Source of the DNA: an uncultured Sphaerochaeta sp.
Lineage (GTDB): Bacteria > Spirochaetota > Spirochaetia > Sphaerochaetales > Sphaerochaetaceae
NCBI RefSeq assembly: GCF_963677075.1
Contig: NZ_OY781873.1
Location: 2,071,715 to 2,135,714 of the forward strand
Direction of reading: 5' to 3'
DNA length: 64,000 bases
Made by a program: the position numbers and the translations under genes
Part shown: one piece after another, positions 26,309 to 36,115 of the stretch
Layout of the letters: every line of letters starts with the position of its first letter
Position numbering within the stretch: the first letter of the stretch is position 1
The notes under the pieces: generated by a model
Database searches by the model: none
What the model was told of the DNA's origin: nothing
Seen by the model: only the letters and a program-made list of their open reading frames with translations

Positions 26309-26548
26309 ATGGATAGCAAAGAAGTATTTGAAAAAGTTAAATCATTGATTGCAGAGAAGCTCGAGATTGATGAAGGCAAAATTACCATGAACGCTTCCTT
26401 CAGAAAGGATCTTGGCGCAGACAGCTTAGACACCTATGAGCTGGTATACGCTATCGAGGAAGAGCTTGGCATCTCCATCCCTGATGAGAAAGCCAACGAG
26501 TTCGAAACCGTTAAGGACGCAGTCGACTTCCTTTCCGCACAACTGTAA
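26309..26548 (+). CDS. acpP: Acyl carrier protein
   Basis: Carries growing fatty acyl chains on a phosphopantetheine arm. 79 residues, acidic, four-helix type. The attachment serine is in GADSLDTYELV near residue 38. AGAGGAG precedes the ATG. It lies between rpmF and rnc in the common order acpP-rnc; fabF, often between them, is absent. Confidence 0.96.
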   Translation: MDSKEVFEKVKSLIAEKLEIDEGKITMNASFRKDLGADSLDTYELVYAIEEELGISIPDEKANEFETVKDAVDFLSAQL

Positions 26549-26562
26549 GGATTTCCCTGTCT

Positions 26563-27309
26563 ATGGAGAGTAGCCTCTTCAAGAGAGCTCCCGCAATCTC
26601 ATCAGAAAGAGAGCGGGAGCTTCTTCTATTCATTGAAAAGAGCGAGATGGAGATCAATGATCTCTCCTTGCTCAATCTTGCATTCACACACCGCAGTTTT
26701 GCCAACGAAACCAACGAACTAGTGGACACCAATGAACGTTTGGAGTTTCTCGGTGATAGTGTGCTTGGTATGTGTGTAGCGGACTGGCTTTTTAGAAATC
26801 TTCCTGCAAAAGCGGAGGGAGATTTCTCAAAAATCAAGAGCATCGTAGTCAGTGAGGATAGTCTTGCCATGATCGCTCGTTCCCTTGATGTTGATAAATA
26901 TCTACTTATCGGGAAAGGGGAAGAAAACAGTGGAGGAAGGAATAAAAAAGCCTTGCTCGCTGACTGCATGGAGGCAATCTTTGCAGCCTGTTATCTTGAT
27001 AGTGGGTTCGAGGCCGCAAAGAAATTTATTATGCGGTACCTGGAAAACCAGATCAGGGCAGTGCTGGAAGATGATTATCATCGTGATTACAAGACAGCAT
27101 TACAGGAATACATGCAGAAGCGATGGCGCATGGTTCCTACCTATACACTGATCAAGAAGACCGGGCCTGAACATGACTTTACCTTTTTCATGCAAGTGGA
27201 TGTAAATGGCCGGGTTTTTGGTCCTGCACAGGGACGAAACAAGAAACAGGCCGAACAACGTGCAGCAAAGCTTGCCTACGATCAGCTGGTAAAAGTGGAA
27301 AAGGACTGA
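26563..27309 (+). CDS. rnc: Ribonuclease III
   Basis: Cuts double-stranded RNA, maturing rRNA. 248 residues. The catalytic signature NERLEFLGDSVLG lies near residue 60, the second acidic site is ALLADCMEAIFAACYLD near 130, and a C-terminal double-stranded RNA-binding domain has DYKTALQEYMQKR and NKKQAEQRAAKLAYDQL. The ribosome site is weak (AAGG, 12 bases before ATG 26563). Its last 28 bases overlap the end of the opposing CCA-adding enzyme. Confidence 0.95.
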   Translation: MESSLFKRAPAISSERERELLLFIEKSEMEINDLSLLNLAFTHRSFANETNELVDTNERLEFLGDSVLGMCVADWLFRNLPAKAEGDFSKIKSIVVSEDSLAMIARSLDVDKYLLIGKGEENSGGRNKKALLADCMEAIFAACYLDSGFEAAKKFIMRYLENQIRAVLEDDYHRDYKTALQEYMQKRWRMVPTYTLIKKTGPEHDFTFFMQVDVNGRVFGPAQGRNKKQAEQRAAKLAYDQLVKVEKD

Positions 27310-28640
27310 TAGTTTTTTGCTATCTCCAATAGTTGTTCTTTCGTATTCTGAGCGGGATCATCAAGTACTGTTTCCAACAGGTAATCAAGGGTTCTCCCAA
27401 GTTGTTTTCCCTTAGGGATTCCCGCCTTCATCAAATCATTGCCATTCACGGCCAAGTCCTTGATGGACAGGGCATCCTGGGCATCAAGGATACCCTTGAT
27501 CCGCTCTTCCAATTCCTCAAGCAATCTGATATCTGCCTTACCATGGATGGCTATCTGGTCAGCTATCCTAAGGCTGAAGAGCATGCCCACATGTTCCTTG
27601 CCTACACGGGTGAGAAAGCGCCTGACAGCGCTGTCACTCCAGTTGCTCTGGTAACTGAACATATGATGGCGAACCAAGAGGCTGACAAGACGGATTTGCT
27701 CATTGCTTGCCTTCAGTCGTCTCATGACCTTGATGGTGAGTTTCTCTCCAACCAGGTCATGGTTGTAGAAGGTGTTGCGTTCCGCTCCTTCTTCCATCAC
27801 CTCACTCTTTCCAATATCATGGAAAAGGGCGGCAAGGCGTACCTCCAGACGGTCTGAGAGGGCTACGGAAGCTTGGCAGGTGGTGATGGCATGTGAGAGT
27901 ACATCCTCATGGTGCATACCCTTCTGGTCAATCTGATCTCCTGCTGCAAGTTCGGGAAGAATAATTGGCAATATGCCACACTCCCTCATGTAGTTGAGTC
28001 CCACCTCGGGATGATCGGAGAGTACAAGCCTGAAGAGCTCTTCACGGATACGTTCGCTGCTTACATTTAGAAGATTCTCCCTGCAGGTATGCATGGCCTT
28101 GAGGGTATTTTCTTCAATGATGAAATTGAGCTTGCCTGCAAAGCGGCATGCTCTCAGGATTCTCAGTCCATCTTCCTCAAATCGTTCTTCGGGATTTCCA
28201 ATTGCTCTGATGATCCTATTTTTCAGATCTTTCTTTCCACCACAAAGATCGATGATCTTGCTATCATTCAAGTCAACCGCAAAGGCATTAATGGTAAAGT
28301 CCCGTCTTTTCAGGTCCTCTTCAAGATTTGTGATAAAGGTCACACTGCTGGGGTGCCTTCCGTCCTGGTAGGAACCTTCACTGCGGAAGGTGGTTACCTC
28401 GAAGCTGTGTTTCTCGTAACGCACCGTGACCGTGCCATGGTCAATTCCAGTGGGGATGACAGCCTTGAAGAGGCTCATGACCTCCTCTGGTTTTGCATCG
28501 GTGGTAAAATCGAAGTCCTCGTTGCTGATACCCAGCAGATGGTCACGAACGGCACCCCCTACAATATAGAGGCTGAAACCTGCTTGCTTGAACTGTTGTG
28601 AGAACCTCTGGATCACAGATGGAATTGGGAATTGCTGCAT
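27282..28640 (-). CDS. cca: CCA tRNA nucleotidyltransferase with HD domain
   Basis: Class II nucleotidyltransferase, probably adding 3' CCA to tRNAs, which is needed because none of the four tRNA genes here encodes CCA. The head has YIVGGAVRDHLLG, then EDFDFTTDA (catalytic DxD) and RRDFTINAFAVD. The HD phosphohydrolase domain carries LAALFHDIGKSEV near 265. I start at ATG 28640 (MQQFPIP, 452 residues) because the conserved fold begins there; no good ribosome site is visible, and an ATG at 28703 is possible. A second member of this family, of PcnB type, is at 47864, so the split between CCA addition and polyadenylation is inferred. Confidence 0.9.
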   Translation of the reverse strand: MQQFPIPSVIQRFSQQFKQAGFSLYIVGGAVRDHLLGISNEDFDFTTDAKPEEVMSLFKAVIPTGIDHGTVTVRYEKHSFEVTTFRSEGSYQDGRHPSSVTFITNLEEDLKRRDFTINAFAVDLNDSKIIDLCGGKKDLKNRIIRAIGNPEERFEEDGLRILRACRFAGKLNFIIEENTLKAMHTCRENLLNVSSERIREELFRLVLSDHPEVGLNYMRECGILPIILPELAAGDQIDQKGMHHEDVLSHAITTCQASVALSDRLEVRLAALFHDIGKSEVMEEGAERNTFYNHDLVGEKLTIKVMRRLKASNEQIRLVSLLVRHHMFSYQSNWSDSAVRRFLTRVGKEHVGMLFSLRIADQIAIHGKADIRLLEELEERIKGILDAQDALSIKDLAVNGNDLMKAGIPKGKQLGRTLDYLLETVLDDPAQNTKEQLLEIAKNYQSFSTFTS

Positions 28641-28770
28641 AACAAGACAGTATCGCGACAACGGAAGAAGGTCAACGGAAAAACCAGTCACAAAGGTTGT
28701 CATGCACACGTATTCTGAATAGAATGACATCTATGCGATAACCCGATAAGGGCAAGTTGAAGGAGTGTGT

Positions 28771-31700
28771 ATGTTTCGTCCAGTAACCACCAAAGTGGAC
28801 TTTCCTGCGATGGAAGAGAACGTTCTCTCTTTTTGGGAGACAGAGGATATTTTCAAGAAATCAATCGAAACGCGGTCTGAAGAGAATGAATACGTTTTCT
28901 ACGACGGACCTCCGTTTGCGACCGGGCTTCCCCATTTTGGGCATCTGGTTCCAGGAACCATAAAGGATGCCATTCCCCGGTATCAGACCATGAAAGGCAA
29001 ACGGGTCAGACGTGGTTTCGGTTGGGACTGTCATGGGCTACCTGTTGAGTATGAGATGGAGAAGACGCTGGGCATCAGCGGACACTCTGCGATTACCGAG
29101 TATGGTGTGGCCAAGTTCAATGAGCAATGTCGCTCAATCGTCTTGCGATACACCGAAGAGTGGAAACAGACGATTAATCGCATGGGACGTTGGGTTGACT
29201 GGGAGCATGGCTATCGCACCATGGATACCAACTATATGGAGTCCATCTGGTGGGTATTCAAGACACTCTTTGAGAAGGGCTATATCTATGAGGGGTACAA
29301 TATCCTTCCATACAGCCCAGCCTTGGCAAGTCCTCTCTCAAATTTCGAGGTTAACCTCGGAGGTTACCAGGATGTCGTGGATCAGGCTGTAACCGTTCGA
29401 TTTGCAGCTGATGGGCAGGAGAATACCTATTTCCTTGCTTGGACGACTACACCCTGGACACTTCCAAGCAACCTTGCGCTTGCCTTTGGTCCAGACATCG
29501 ACTATGTGAAGGTCAAGGATAAGAGTGATGGGAATTTCTACATCCTGGGTAAAGCACGCCTCGATCATTACTACAAGGACGAGGAAACCTATGAGATTGT
29601 TGATGAGCAGAAGGGTACCTTCTATGAAGGTATGCGTTATAAGCCCTTGTTCCCATACTTTGCAGATCTCAAGGAGCAGGGCGCCTTTGTCTGTGTGATG
29701 GGTGATTATGTAACCACCGAAGATGGTTGTGGTATTGTCCATACAGCACCCGGTTTCGGTGAAGATGACTATCAGGTACTCAAAGGAACAGACATTCCTG
29801 TTGTTTGCCCTGTTGATTTGGAGTGCCGTTTTACCGATGAGGTGCCGGACTTCTCTGGTCGTTTCGTCAAGGATACAGATAAGGATATCATCTCTTATCT
29901 GAAGGAGCATGAGCTGCTGGTGAAGCGGGAGAACTACCTTCACTCGTATCCCTTCTGTTACCGTACCAAGAAGCCGTTGATCTACCGTGCCATGAGTTGC
30001 TGGTTTGTAGACATCCAGAAGATCAAGAAACACATGCTTGATGCAAATGAGCAGATTTACTGGATGCCTGAACATCTCAAGTATGGCCGATTTGGCAAAT
30101 GGCTTGAGGGAGCTCGTGATTGGGCAATCAGCAGGAACCGGTTCTGGGGGAACCCGATCCCGGTTTGGAAGTGCGATGGCAGTGACTATCTAGAGGTAAT
30201 CGGAAGCAGGGAAGAGCTGGAAGCAAAGTGTGGGCAGAAGGTTGAAGATCTGCATAAGCATTATGTTGATGATCTGACCTGGCCAAGTCCTGACGGCAAG
30301 GGAACGATGCGCCGTATCGGCGATGTCCTTGACTGCTGGTTTGAATCGGGTTCCATGCCCTATGCTCAGCAACACTACCCATTTGAAAATAAAGAGTATT
30401 TTGAAAATAACTTCCCCGCTGACTTCATTTGTGAAGGCTTGGACCAGACTCGTGGTTGGTTCTATACCTTGACGGTTATTGCAGCAGGACTCTGGGAGAA
30501 ACCAGCGTTTACCCACTGCATCACCAACGGCATTGTTCTGACAGCCGATGGGAAGAAGATGAGCAAGAGTGAACGCAACTATACCGATCCGATGGAGATT
30601 GTAAACGCCTACGGTGCAGACAGTCTTCGTTTTGCCTTGATGAATAGTGCTGTCGTTCGTGCAGAGGATCTGAAGTTCAGTGAGGAGTCGGTAAAGGAAG
30701 TACTCAAGACCTTGATCATCCCTCTCTGGAATGCCTACTCATTCTTCGTAACCTACGCGAATATTGATGGGTATGAACCATCTGAAACAGCCTTTGAGGA
30801 TCTTACGAACCCGATGGACCGCTGGATTACCAGTGCAACCCAACGATTCGTGCAGACTGCCACCGATTCTTTTGATGCCTATGATATCCAGAAGGCATGT
30901 GCATCCTTTGTTCCGTTCATCGATGACCTGAACAATTGGTACATCCGCCGAAGCCGAAGGCGCTTCTGGAAGGGTGAGAACGATACGGACAAGAAGCAGG
31001 CGTATGATACCCTCTACAATGTCCTGATGACCTTCATCAAGGTTGTGGCCCCGATCATTCCGTTTACAAGTGAGGAGATTTACCAGAACTTGAAACGGGG
31101 AGATATGGCTCAGAGTGTGCATCTCTGTATGTATCCTGACTATGATGAGAGCCAGAGGGATTGGACGCTTGAAAGCCAGATGTCCCTGACCCAGAAGGCT
31201 ATTGCCATGGGTCGATCGCTGAGAGCTTCCAACAACCTGAAGATTCGTCAGCCTCTGCAGAAGCTTTTCCTCGTCGACCGGGAAGAGGATGAACGGGAAA
31301 TTCTGGCAAGCATGGAGTCAATCATTGCAGAGGAACTGAATGTCAAGGAAGTGCATCTGCAATCTGATGAGTCCTCTCTTGTAGAGTATAGTGCAAAGGC
31401 CAACTTCAAGGTTCTGGGAAAATCCCTGGGCAAGGATATGAAGGAAGTTGCATCCAAGATTGCTGATTTCGATGGAGAGAAGATCGCTTCCATCCTTGAC
31501 GGCACACCACACACACTTTCCTACAGCAATGGCGAGATTTCAATCACCAAGGATGAAATCATTGTTCAGAGGACTGAAATGGAAGGTGTAAAGGTACTGA
31601 ATGATGGATCGCTTACCGTAGGGTTCGATACCAAGGTTACCCAGGAACTCGCAGATGAGGGAATTGCACGTGATATCATTCGCTCTGTGCAGAACCTCAG

Positions 31701-31899
31701 AAAAGAGAGTGGGTTTGCCGTATCTGACCGAATTGTGCTGACATATGATGGTGATGAGGTGATTCAGCGGGTCTTTGACCAGCATGGACAAACCATTGCA
31801 AAGGAGACGTTGTCCAATACCTTGCGCTCTGGTACACTGACAGGAGAAGGTATTGATTGCAATGACCATATGGTGAGGTTGCAAGTAGAGAAGGATTAA
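28771..31899 (+). CDS. ileS: Isoleucyl-tRNA synthetase, eukaryote-like type
   Basis: Charges tRNA-Ile. 1,042 residues, longer than the roughly 940 of the E. coli type. PPFATGLPHFGHLVPGTIKD carries the HIGH-like site (HFGH) and GKKMSKSERNY the KMSKS loop near residue 598. An editing domain with GCGIVHTAPGFGEDDYQV lies near 325. The long C-terminal part lacks the zinc-binding cysteines of the E. coli form. This layout is that of the eukaryote-like IleRS known in spirochaetes, which is generally less sensitive to mupirocin. ATG 28771 follows AAGGAG by five bases. Confidence 0.95.
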   Translation: MFRPVTTKVDFPAMEENVLSFWETEDIFKKSIETRSEENEYVFYDGPPFATGLPHFGHLVPGTIKDAIPRYQTMKGKRVRRGFGWDCHGLPVEYEMEKTLGISGHSAITEYGVAKFNEQCRSIVLRYTEEWKQTINRMGRWVDWEHGYRTMDTNYMESIWWVFKTLFEKGYIYEGYNILPYSPALASPLSNFEVNLGGYQDVVDQAVTVRFAADGQENTYFLAWTTTPWTLPSNLALAFGPDIDYVKVKDKSDGNFYILGKARLDHYYKDEETYEIVDEQKGTFYEGMRYKPLFPYFADLKEQGAFVCVMGDYVTTEDGCGIVHTAPGFGEDDYQVLKGTDIPVVCPVDLECRFTDEVPDFSGRFVKDTDKDIISYLKEHELLVKRENYLHSYPFCYRTKKPLIYRAMSCWFVDIQKIKKHMLDANEQIYWMPEHLKYGRFGKWLEGARDWAISRNRFWGNPIPVWKCDGSDYLEVIGSREELEAKCGQKVEDLHKHYVDDLTWPSPDGKGTMRRIGDVLDCWFESGSMPYAQQHYPFENKEYFENNFPADFICEGLDQTRGWFYTLTVIAAGLWEKPAFTHCITNGIVLTADGKKMSKSERNYTDPMEIVNAYGADSLRFALMNSAVVRAEDLKFSEESVKEVLKTLIIPLWNAYSFFVTYANIDGYEPSETAFEDLTNPMDRWITSATQRFVQTATDSFDAYDIQKACASFVPFIDDLNNWYIRRSRRRFWKGENDTDKKQAYDTLYNVLMTFIKVVAPIIPFTSEEIYQNLKRGDMAQSVHLCMYPDYDESQRDWTLESQMSLTQKAIAMGRSLRASNNLKIRQPLQKLFLVDREEDEREILASMESIIAEELNVKEVHLQSDESSLVEYSAKANFKVLGKSLGKDMKEVASKIADFDGEKIASILDGTPHTLSYSNGEISITKDEIIVQRTEMEGVKVLNDGSLTVGFDTKVTQELADEGIARDIIRSVQNLRKESGFAVSDRIVLTYDGDEVIQRVFDQHGQTIAKETLSNTLRSGTLTGEGIDCNDHMVRLQVEKD

Positions 31900-31901
31900 G
31901 C

Positions 31902-32789
31902 GTGATGAAACATTTTGCCAGGCTGGTTCCTATCGGGTTTCTTTTGGTGCTCTTCCTCTCTTCCTGTGCCACAACGGCAAGGAAGGAGGTTCCCTATTTT
32001 GATTTCCAGGGAATGGCGGACAGTGGTGTCATTGTTGTAACCGTGGATGCCCAGAAGGAGAGCGAGCTCATTAAAGGCGTTTTTGCCGATATGCAGGAGT
32101 TTGCTGATCGAGCCGAGCGAATCTCTCTCTCGCTTTCCCCAAGATTGGATACGTACCCGTTGGAAGTTGAGGAATTGGATGCCTATGGGGTGGTCGAGGG
32201 TGACTATCCCAAGTGGTTGGCAAACACGTCCATGATGTACTCCAGGGAGCTCAAGAGGCAGTATGCCCAGGATGATCTGACGTACTTCCAGCAGAAGGAA
32301 GGGGAGTTGAGCATCTATGCTCCCAACAATGATAAGATACTCTTCACCAACACGGAGTACCCAGAGGTGTATGAGCTTTACGATGCTGAGCGGAAGTTGA
32401 TTGATTTGCCCACAGCAAACGATATGGCTTCCTCAAACATCGCGGTCTATTCATTGGAGCCCGAGACGTTTTTTGATCTTGGTCTGGAGTTGCCGGATAC
32501 GGTGATTACCCAGGCAAAGGTGATGCTTTTACTGATAAACCAGAAAGAGGATGGGGGGTACAGCCTGGATGCTTATATCACGATGGACACCCCCAAACTT
32601 GCCACTACACTGTCCCAGATGGTAAGAACTGGTTATCTGGCTAGACTGAAGAGAGAGAAGATTCCCTTCAAGATAGCCGACTTGATGAAGATGTTCCTGA
32701 TTGAAGATGATCTAGTTACGATCAAACATATGGATTTGGGTGAAGAGCAGATGAACAATCTCAAGCAGAGCTTGAGTGGTCTGCTGTAA
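31902..32789 (+). CDS. Putative lipoprotein of unknown function
   Basis: 295 residues. The N-terminus is a lipoprotein signal: basic start, FLLVLFLSSC with the lipobox cysteine at about residue 22. The mature part begins FDFQGMADSGVIVVTVDAQKE and shows alternating strands and helices; no family is recognised. It follows ileS by two bases (GTG 31902; ATG 31905 equally possible). Spirochaetes have many such exported lipoproteins; the Lol-type exporter at 61238 may act on it. Confidence 0.75.
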   Translation: MMKHFARLVPIGFLLVLFLSSCATTARKEVPYFDFQGMADSGVIVVTVDAQKESELIKGVFADMQEFADRAERISLSLSPRLDTYPLEVEELDAYGVVEGDYPKWLANTSMMYSRELKRQYAQDDLTYFQQKEGELSIYAPNNDKILFTNTEYPEVYELYDAERKLIDLPTANDMASSNIAVYSLEPETFFDLGLELPDTVITQAKVMLLLINQKEDGGYSLDAYITMDTPKLATTLSQMVRTGYLARLKREKIPFKIADLMKMFLIEDDLVTIKHMDLGEEQMNNLKQSLSGLL

Positions 32790-32813
32790 ACCCATAAGAG
32801 GAGATACCACATT

Positions 32814-33014
32814 ATGCCTTCGTATGAATATGAGTGCCAACTTTGCAAGGCACGGGTTGAATTGGTCCAGTCCCTGGACAAGCATGAGCCTCCTGCAGTC
32901 TGTCCTGCCTGCAATATGGAACATACCATGAGGCGGGTGAACAAGCCCTCTTCATTCCATGAAGAACATGACGGGCAACCTGCTGAAGTTGAGCAGGTAG
33001 ACGAGAAGGAGTAG
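32814..33014 (+). CDS. FmdB-type zinc ribbon protein
   Basis: 66 residues. MPSYEYECQLCKARVE and a second CPACNMEHTMRRV pair form the FmdB/CxxC-CxxC zinc ribbon, with an acidic tail. The molecular role of these small regulatory-type proteins is poorly known. GAGGAG precedes the ATG, and the trpS start lies four bases after its stop, so they are probably cotranscribed. Confidence 0.88.
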   Translation: MPSYEYECQLCKARVELVQSLDKHEPPAVCPACNMEHTMRRVNKPSSFHEEHDGQPAEVEQVDEKE

Positions 33015-33018
33015 TCTT

Positions 33019-34011
33019 TTGGAAACGAAACAGAAACGCATTCTAACCGGTGACAGGACAACAGGCAAACTGCACCTCGGCCACTATGTAGGCTCTCTCA
33101 AGAGTCGGGTTGAGTTGCAGCATACCTATGAGACATTCATTCTCCTTGCTGATGTGCAGGCTCTTACCACCCATTTTGAAGATCCTGAGTTGATCAACAG
33201 CAGTATCTATGATGTGGCAATCGACAACCTCTCTGTTGGATTGGATCCTGGGAAAGCCACCTTGGTTCAACAGTCGCAGATCACTTCCATTGCTGAGTTG
33301 ACGGTTTTCTATTCAATGATTGTAACGGTAAACCAACTCCGTCATAATCCCACGATCAAGACAGAGGCAAAGAACTATGGGTATGCTGACCTTACCTATG
33401 GTTTTCTAGGATATCCTGTCAGCCAAACTGCTGACATTACCTTCTGCAACGCAGATTTGGTACCGGTAGGGGAAGACCAGGTCCCGCATATCGAACTTGC
33501 CCGCAAGATTGTCAGGAAGTTCAACGATATGTATGGGACTAGTATTGTTGAACCCCAGGCAAAGCTCAGTACTGTTGGCAGACTCGCTGGACTGGACGGG
33601 AATGCAAAGATGGGTAAGAGCATGGGCAATGCAATCTACCTCTCTGATACCCCGGAGGCAGTATGGGAGCGTGTACGTAATGCTGTTACCGATCCTGCGC
33701 GTGTTACGATCAAGATTCCCGGTACTCCCGAGATCTGTAATGTGTACAAGTACCACTGTGTGTTCAATGAGGCGGAAAAGGATAACATTGCTGAAATGTG
33801 CAGAACTGCTCAGATTGGTTGTGTCGCCTGTAAGAAACGACTCAATGCAGTACTCAATGAGATGTTGGATCCAATCCGTGAAAAGCGTGCCTACTATGAA
33901 GCCCATCGTGATGAGGTAAGAGACCTAATTGTTGAAGGGACCCGTAAGGCAAATGCTATCGGTAATGAGAACATCCATGCCATCAAGGAGAAGATGCACG
34001 TTCTTATCTGA
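33019..34011 (+). CDS. trpS: Tryptophanyl-tRNA synthetase
   Basis: Charges tRNA-Trp. 330 residues, class I fold: TGDRTTGKLHLGHYVGSL near residue 8 has the HIGH site (HLGH) and AKMGKSMGNAIYL near 195 the KMSKS loop. Where most homologues read GxxPTG, this one has DRTTG. The start is TTG 33019, justified by AAGGAG (33006-33011) seven bases upstream and by absence of another start near it. It is followed by a strong terminator. Confidence 0.94.
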   Translation: METKQKRILTGDRTTGKLHLGHYVGSLKSRVELQHTYETFILLADVQALTTHFEDPELINSSIYDVAIDNLSVGLDPGKATLVQQSQITSIAELTVFYSMIVTVNQLRHNPTIKTEAKNYGYADLTYGFLGYPVSQTADITFCNADLVPVGEDQVPHIELARKIVRKFNDMYGTSIVEPQAKLSTVGRLAGLDGNAKMGKSMGNAIYLSDTPEAVWERVRNAVTDPARVTIKIPGTPEICNVYKYHCVFNEAEKDNIAEMCRTAQIGCVACKKRLNAVLNEMLDPIREKRAYYEAHRDEVRDLIVEGTRKANAIGNENIHAIKEKMHVLI

Positions 34012-34034
34012 CGATATTGATTATCTGAAATAGG

Positions 34035-34066
34035 AAGGCCACCGAGAGAATCGGTGGCCTTGTTTG
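34035..34066 (+). terminator. Terminator of trpS, possibly two-way with zwf
   Basis: AAGGCCACCGA (34035-34045) pairs perfectly with TCGGTGGCCTT (34051-34061), then GTTTG. It sits between converging trpS and zwf; the long stem may serve both, although neither side has a long T tract. Confidence 0.75.
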
Positions 34067-34068
34067 GG

Positions 34069-35421
34069 TTAATCGAACCAGGTAAACCCGTTCTCTTTCG
34101 CCATATTTAGTGCGAAGCGGGGCAGGGTCCTGATCGGATAAACCTCCACTGGAAGGTTCTCCTGAAGCATCGGCTCCACAATCCGCCATGACTCGGTGAT
34201 CTCCTGCATGGTAGGGAATACACTCTTGTCTCCCTGTAGGATCTTCTCCACGATTTGTTCATATGCCTCTGGGGTATTGGCCCCGAAGGTCTCGCTCTGG
34301 TTGAAACGGAACCGAACAGGTTTTGACTTCCAACTAGTATTGGGCATCTTCAGATTCATGTTGATGTCAATGGTAAGTTCTGGGTGTATGGTGATGATCA
34401 CCGCATTCTCTGCAATGGAATCATCATGCATGACCTGCTTGGTGGCGTTCTTGAACTTGATGTAAATCAAGCTCTTTGCCTCACTCTGCATCTTCCCTGT
34501 TCGTACATAGATGGGAATACCGGTAAAGTAGTAGGTGTTTACAAACAACTTGAATGCAGCATACGTGGGAGTATGTACCACATGGCCACTACCCGAACCC
34601 AGTGATTCATATCGCCCCATATGGAATTCCTGGATAGGGGATATTGCCCTGAGAACCTTCTCTTTTTCGACGGCGATATCCTTTGGAGTCAGACTTGCAG
34701 GTTCGCTCATCGTCAAGTAGGTGATGATCTGCATGATATGGTTCTGGATAGTGTCACGTACCACACCGATCTTCTCATAGAATCCTAATCGTTGGTCCAC
34801 TCCATGGGTTTCGTCAAAAATGATCTCAATGGACTCAATGGTCCTGTTGTCCCAGATTCTTCTGATTATGTCATTATGGAACCGCATCAAAAGCAGGTTT
34901 TGCATGAACTCCTTGCCCAGATAGTGGTCGATACGGAAAATCTCCTCATCAGTGAAGGCCTTTTCCAGGATATCGTTGTAACGCTGGGCACTCTCCAGGT
35001 CGAATCCAAATGGTTTTTCAACAACAATCTTCTTTGTCAGTGAACAGATGCAATCCAGCTGGTTATCCACCTGTTGGATCTGCTCAATAGCAATCTCATA
35101 GAGGGAAGGCTGTAGTGCAAGATAGTAAATGAATTCCACTTCGTCGCATTCCCCACACATGGATTTCAAACGGGTGGTAAGTATGGTGACAGCATTCGCA
35201 TCGCTCATATCGTAGTACAGGTAATCAAGGTGGTCGGTGAAGGAGGATGGGGCATCTTTCCTGATAATCTCAGAGAGGAACTCATCTCTGGTGGTAAACC
35301 GTCTTCCAAGAGCTAGTACCTCAAAAGCATCGCCCTTTTCCATGAGATGCTCATAGGCAGGATACAGTTTCTTCAGTGCAAGGTCTCCCGTGCCACCATA
35401 TTGGATAATGATTCTCTTCAT
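34069..35421 (-). CDS. zwf: Glucose-6-phosphate 1-dehydrogenase
   Basis: Oxidises glucose 6-phosphate to the lactone, giving NADPH. 450 residues, about 40 shorter than usual. The dinucleotide loop is GGTGDLALKKLYPA at residues 9-22 (usually GASGDLA), the NADP/substrate motif VVEKPFGFDL lies near 133, and the catalytic RIDHYLGKE near 163. Second gene of the pgl-zwf pair on the minus strand, its ATG overlapping the pgl stop. 6-phosphogluconate dehydrogenase is not in the window. Confidence 0.95.
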   Translation of the reverse strand: MKRIIIQYGGTGDLALKKLYPAYEHLMEKGDAFEVLALGRRFTTRDEFLSEIIRKDAPSSFTDHLDYLYYDMSDANAVTILTTRLKSMCGECDEVEFIYYLALQPSLYEIAIEQIQQVDNQLDCICSLTKKIVVEKPFGFDLESAQRYNDILEKAFTDEEIFRIDHYLGKEFMQNLLLMRFHNDIIRRIWDNRTIESIEIIFDETHGVDQRLGFYEKIGVVRDTIQNHIMQIITYLTMSEPASLTPKDIAVEKEKVLRAISPIQEFHMGRYESLGSGSGHVVHTPTYAAFKLFVNTYYFTGIPIYVRTGKMQSEAKSLIYIKFKNATKQVMHDDSIAENAVIITIHPELTIDINMNLKMPNTSWKSKPVRFRFNQSETFGANTPEAYEQIVEKILQGDKSVFPTMQEITESWRIVEPMLQENLPVEVYPIRTLPRFALNMAKENGFTWFD

Positions 35422-36068
35422 AGTGTTTTCTCCCTCAGGTCTGTTACTATCGTACCATGGAATGGTTGGTGAACAAAGAAGGAGCAGGGCAGAGTATGTG
35501 CATCCTCCTTGCCGGACATCAACCTATTGAGAGCATCCCTTTTTCCTTCGCCCAGGAAGAGCAGATACACCTTTGCCTCTCGGGCAAGGGTGAGAAAACC
35601 ATGGTAGGTGAGTGTGACCCGCCTTTTAGGTGGTTTGGGACTATCGATTACCACCATGGTTTGAGCATCAGCACTATTCGGCCAGGAACCAGGAAAGAGG
35701 CTTGCTATATGCCCATCCTCTCCTACACCAAGATAAAGACGGTCAAAAGGCTCATCGGAAAGGGACTTTCCTTCACTGACAATGGTAAGTGTGGTCCCTT
35801 GATCCAATGCTTTTTGCAACCCAGCTTCCCTGAGCGTATCCTCATTTCGTTCACCCTCAAGACGTTCATCGATAAGATATAGGCGAATTCTTCCAAGTGA
35901 CTCACTTGGAAGCGTGAGGATGGCATTGATGAGATGGGACGCACTTCTTCCACCTGGTAATCCAATATGTAAGGAGCCTGATTTTTCCTGGGATAGTGAG
36001 AGCAAGTCATCCCTGACCATCTGCTCAAGTTCTCTGGTTGTGTCTATTCTCTCAATATTCATACCCAT
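35418..36068 (-). CDS. pgl: 6-phosphogluconolactonase
   Basis: Hydrolyses the lactone made by Zwf. 216 residues. LHIGLPGGRSASHL (about 34) and LYLGVGEDGHIASLFPG (about 110) are the 6PGL/NagB-family motifs, the GEDGH form favouring lactonase over glucosamine-phosphate deaminase. The YLIDERLEGERNEDTL segment matches too. Coupled to zwf by ATGA (35418-35421), which makes the assignment firm. The 47 bases upstream are AT-rich and may hold its promoter, which I cannot place exactly. Confidence 0.93.
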   Translation of the reverse strand: MGMNIERIDTTRELEQMVRDDLLSLSQEKSGSLHIGLPGGRSASHLINAILTLPSESLGRIRLYLIDERLEGERNEDTLREAGLQKALDQGTTLTIVSEGKSLSDEPFDRLYLGVGEDGHIASLFPGSWPNSADAQTMVVIDSPKPPKRRVTLTYHGFLTLAREAKVYLLFLGEGKRDALNRLMSGKEDAHTLPCSFFVHQPFHGTIVTDLREKTL

Positions 36069-36115
36069 AATGTACTCAATAAAATGGAAGTAGAATAGTA
36101 GGAAATAGGGTAGGC

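Noticed and set aside
28641..28770. T-box or other leader before ileS (and likewise trpS and hisS)
   Set aside because: No T-box consensus or leader of enough length is present; the upstream regions are short.
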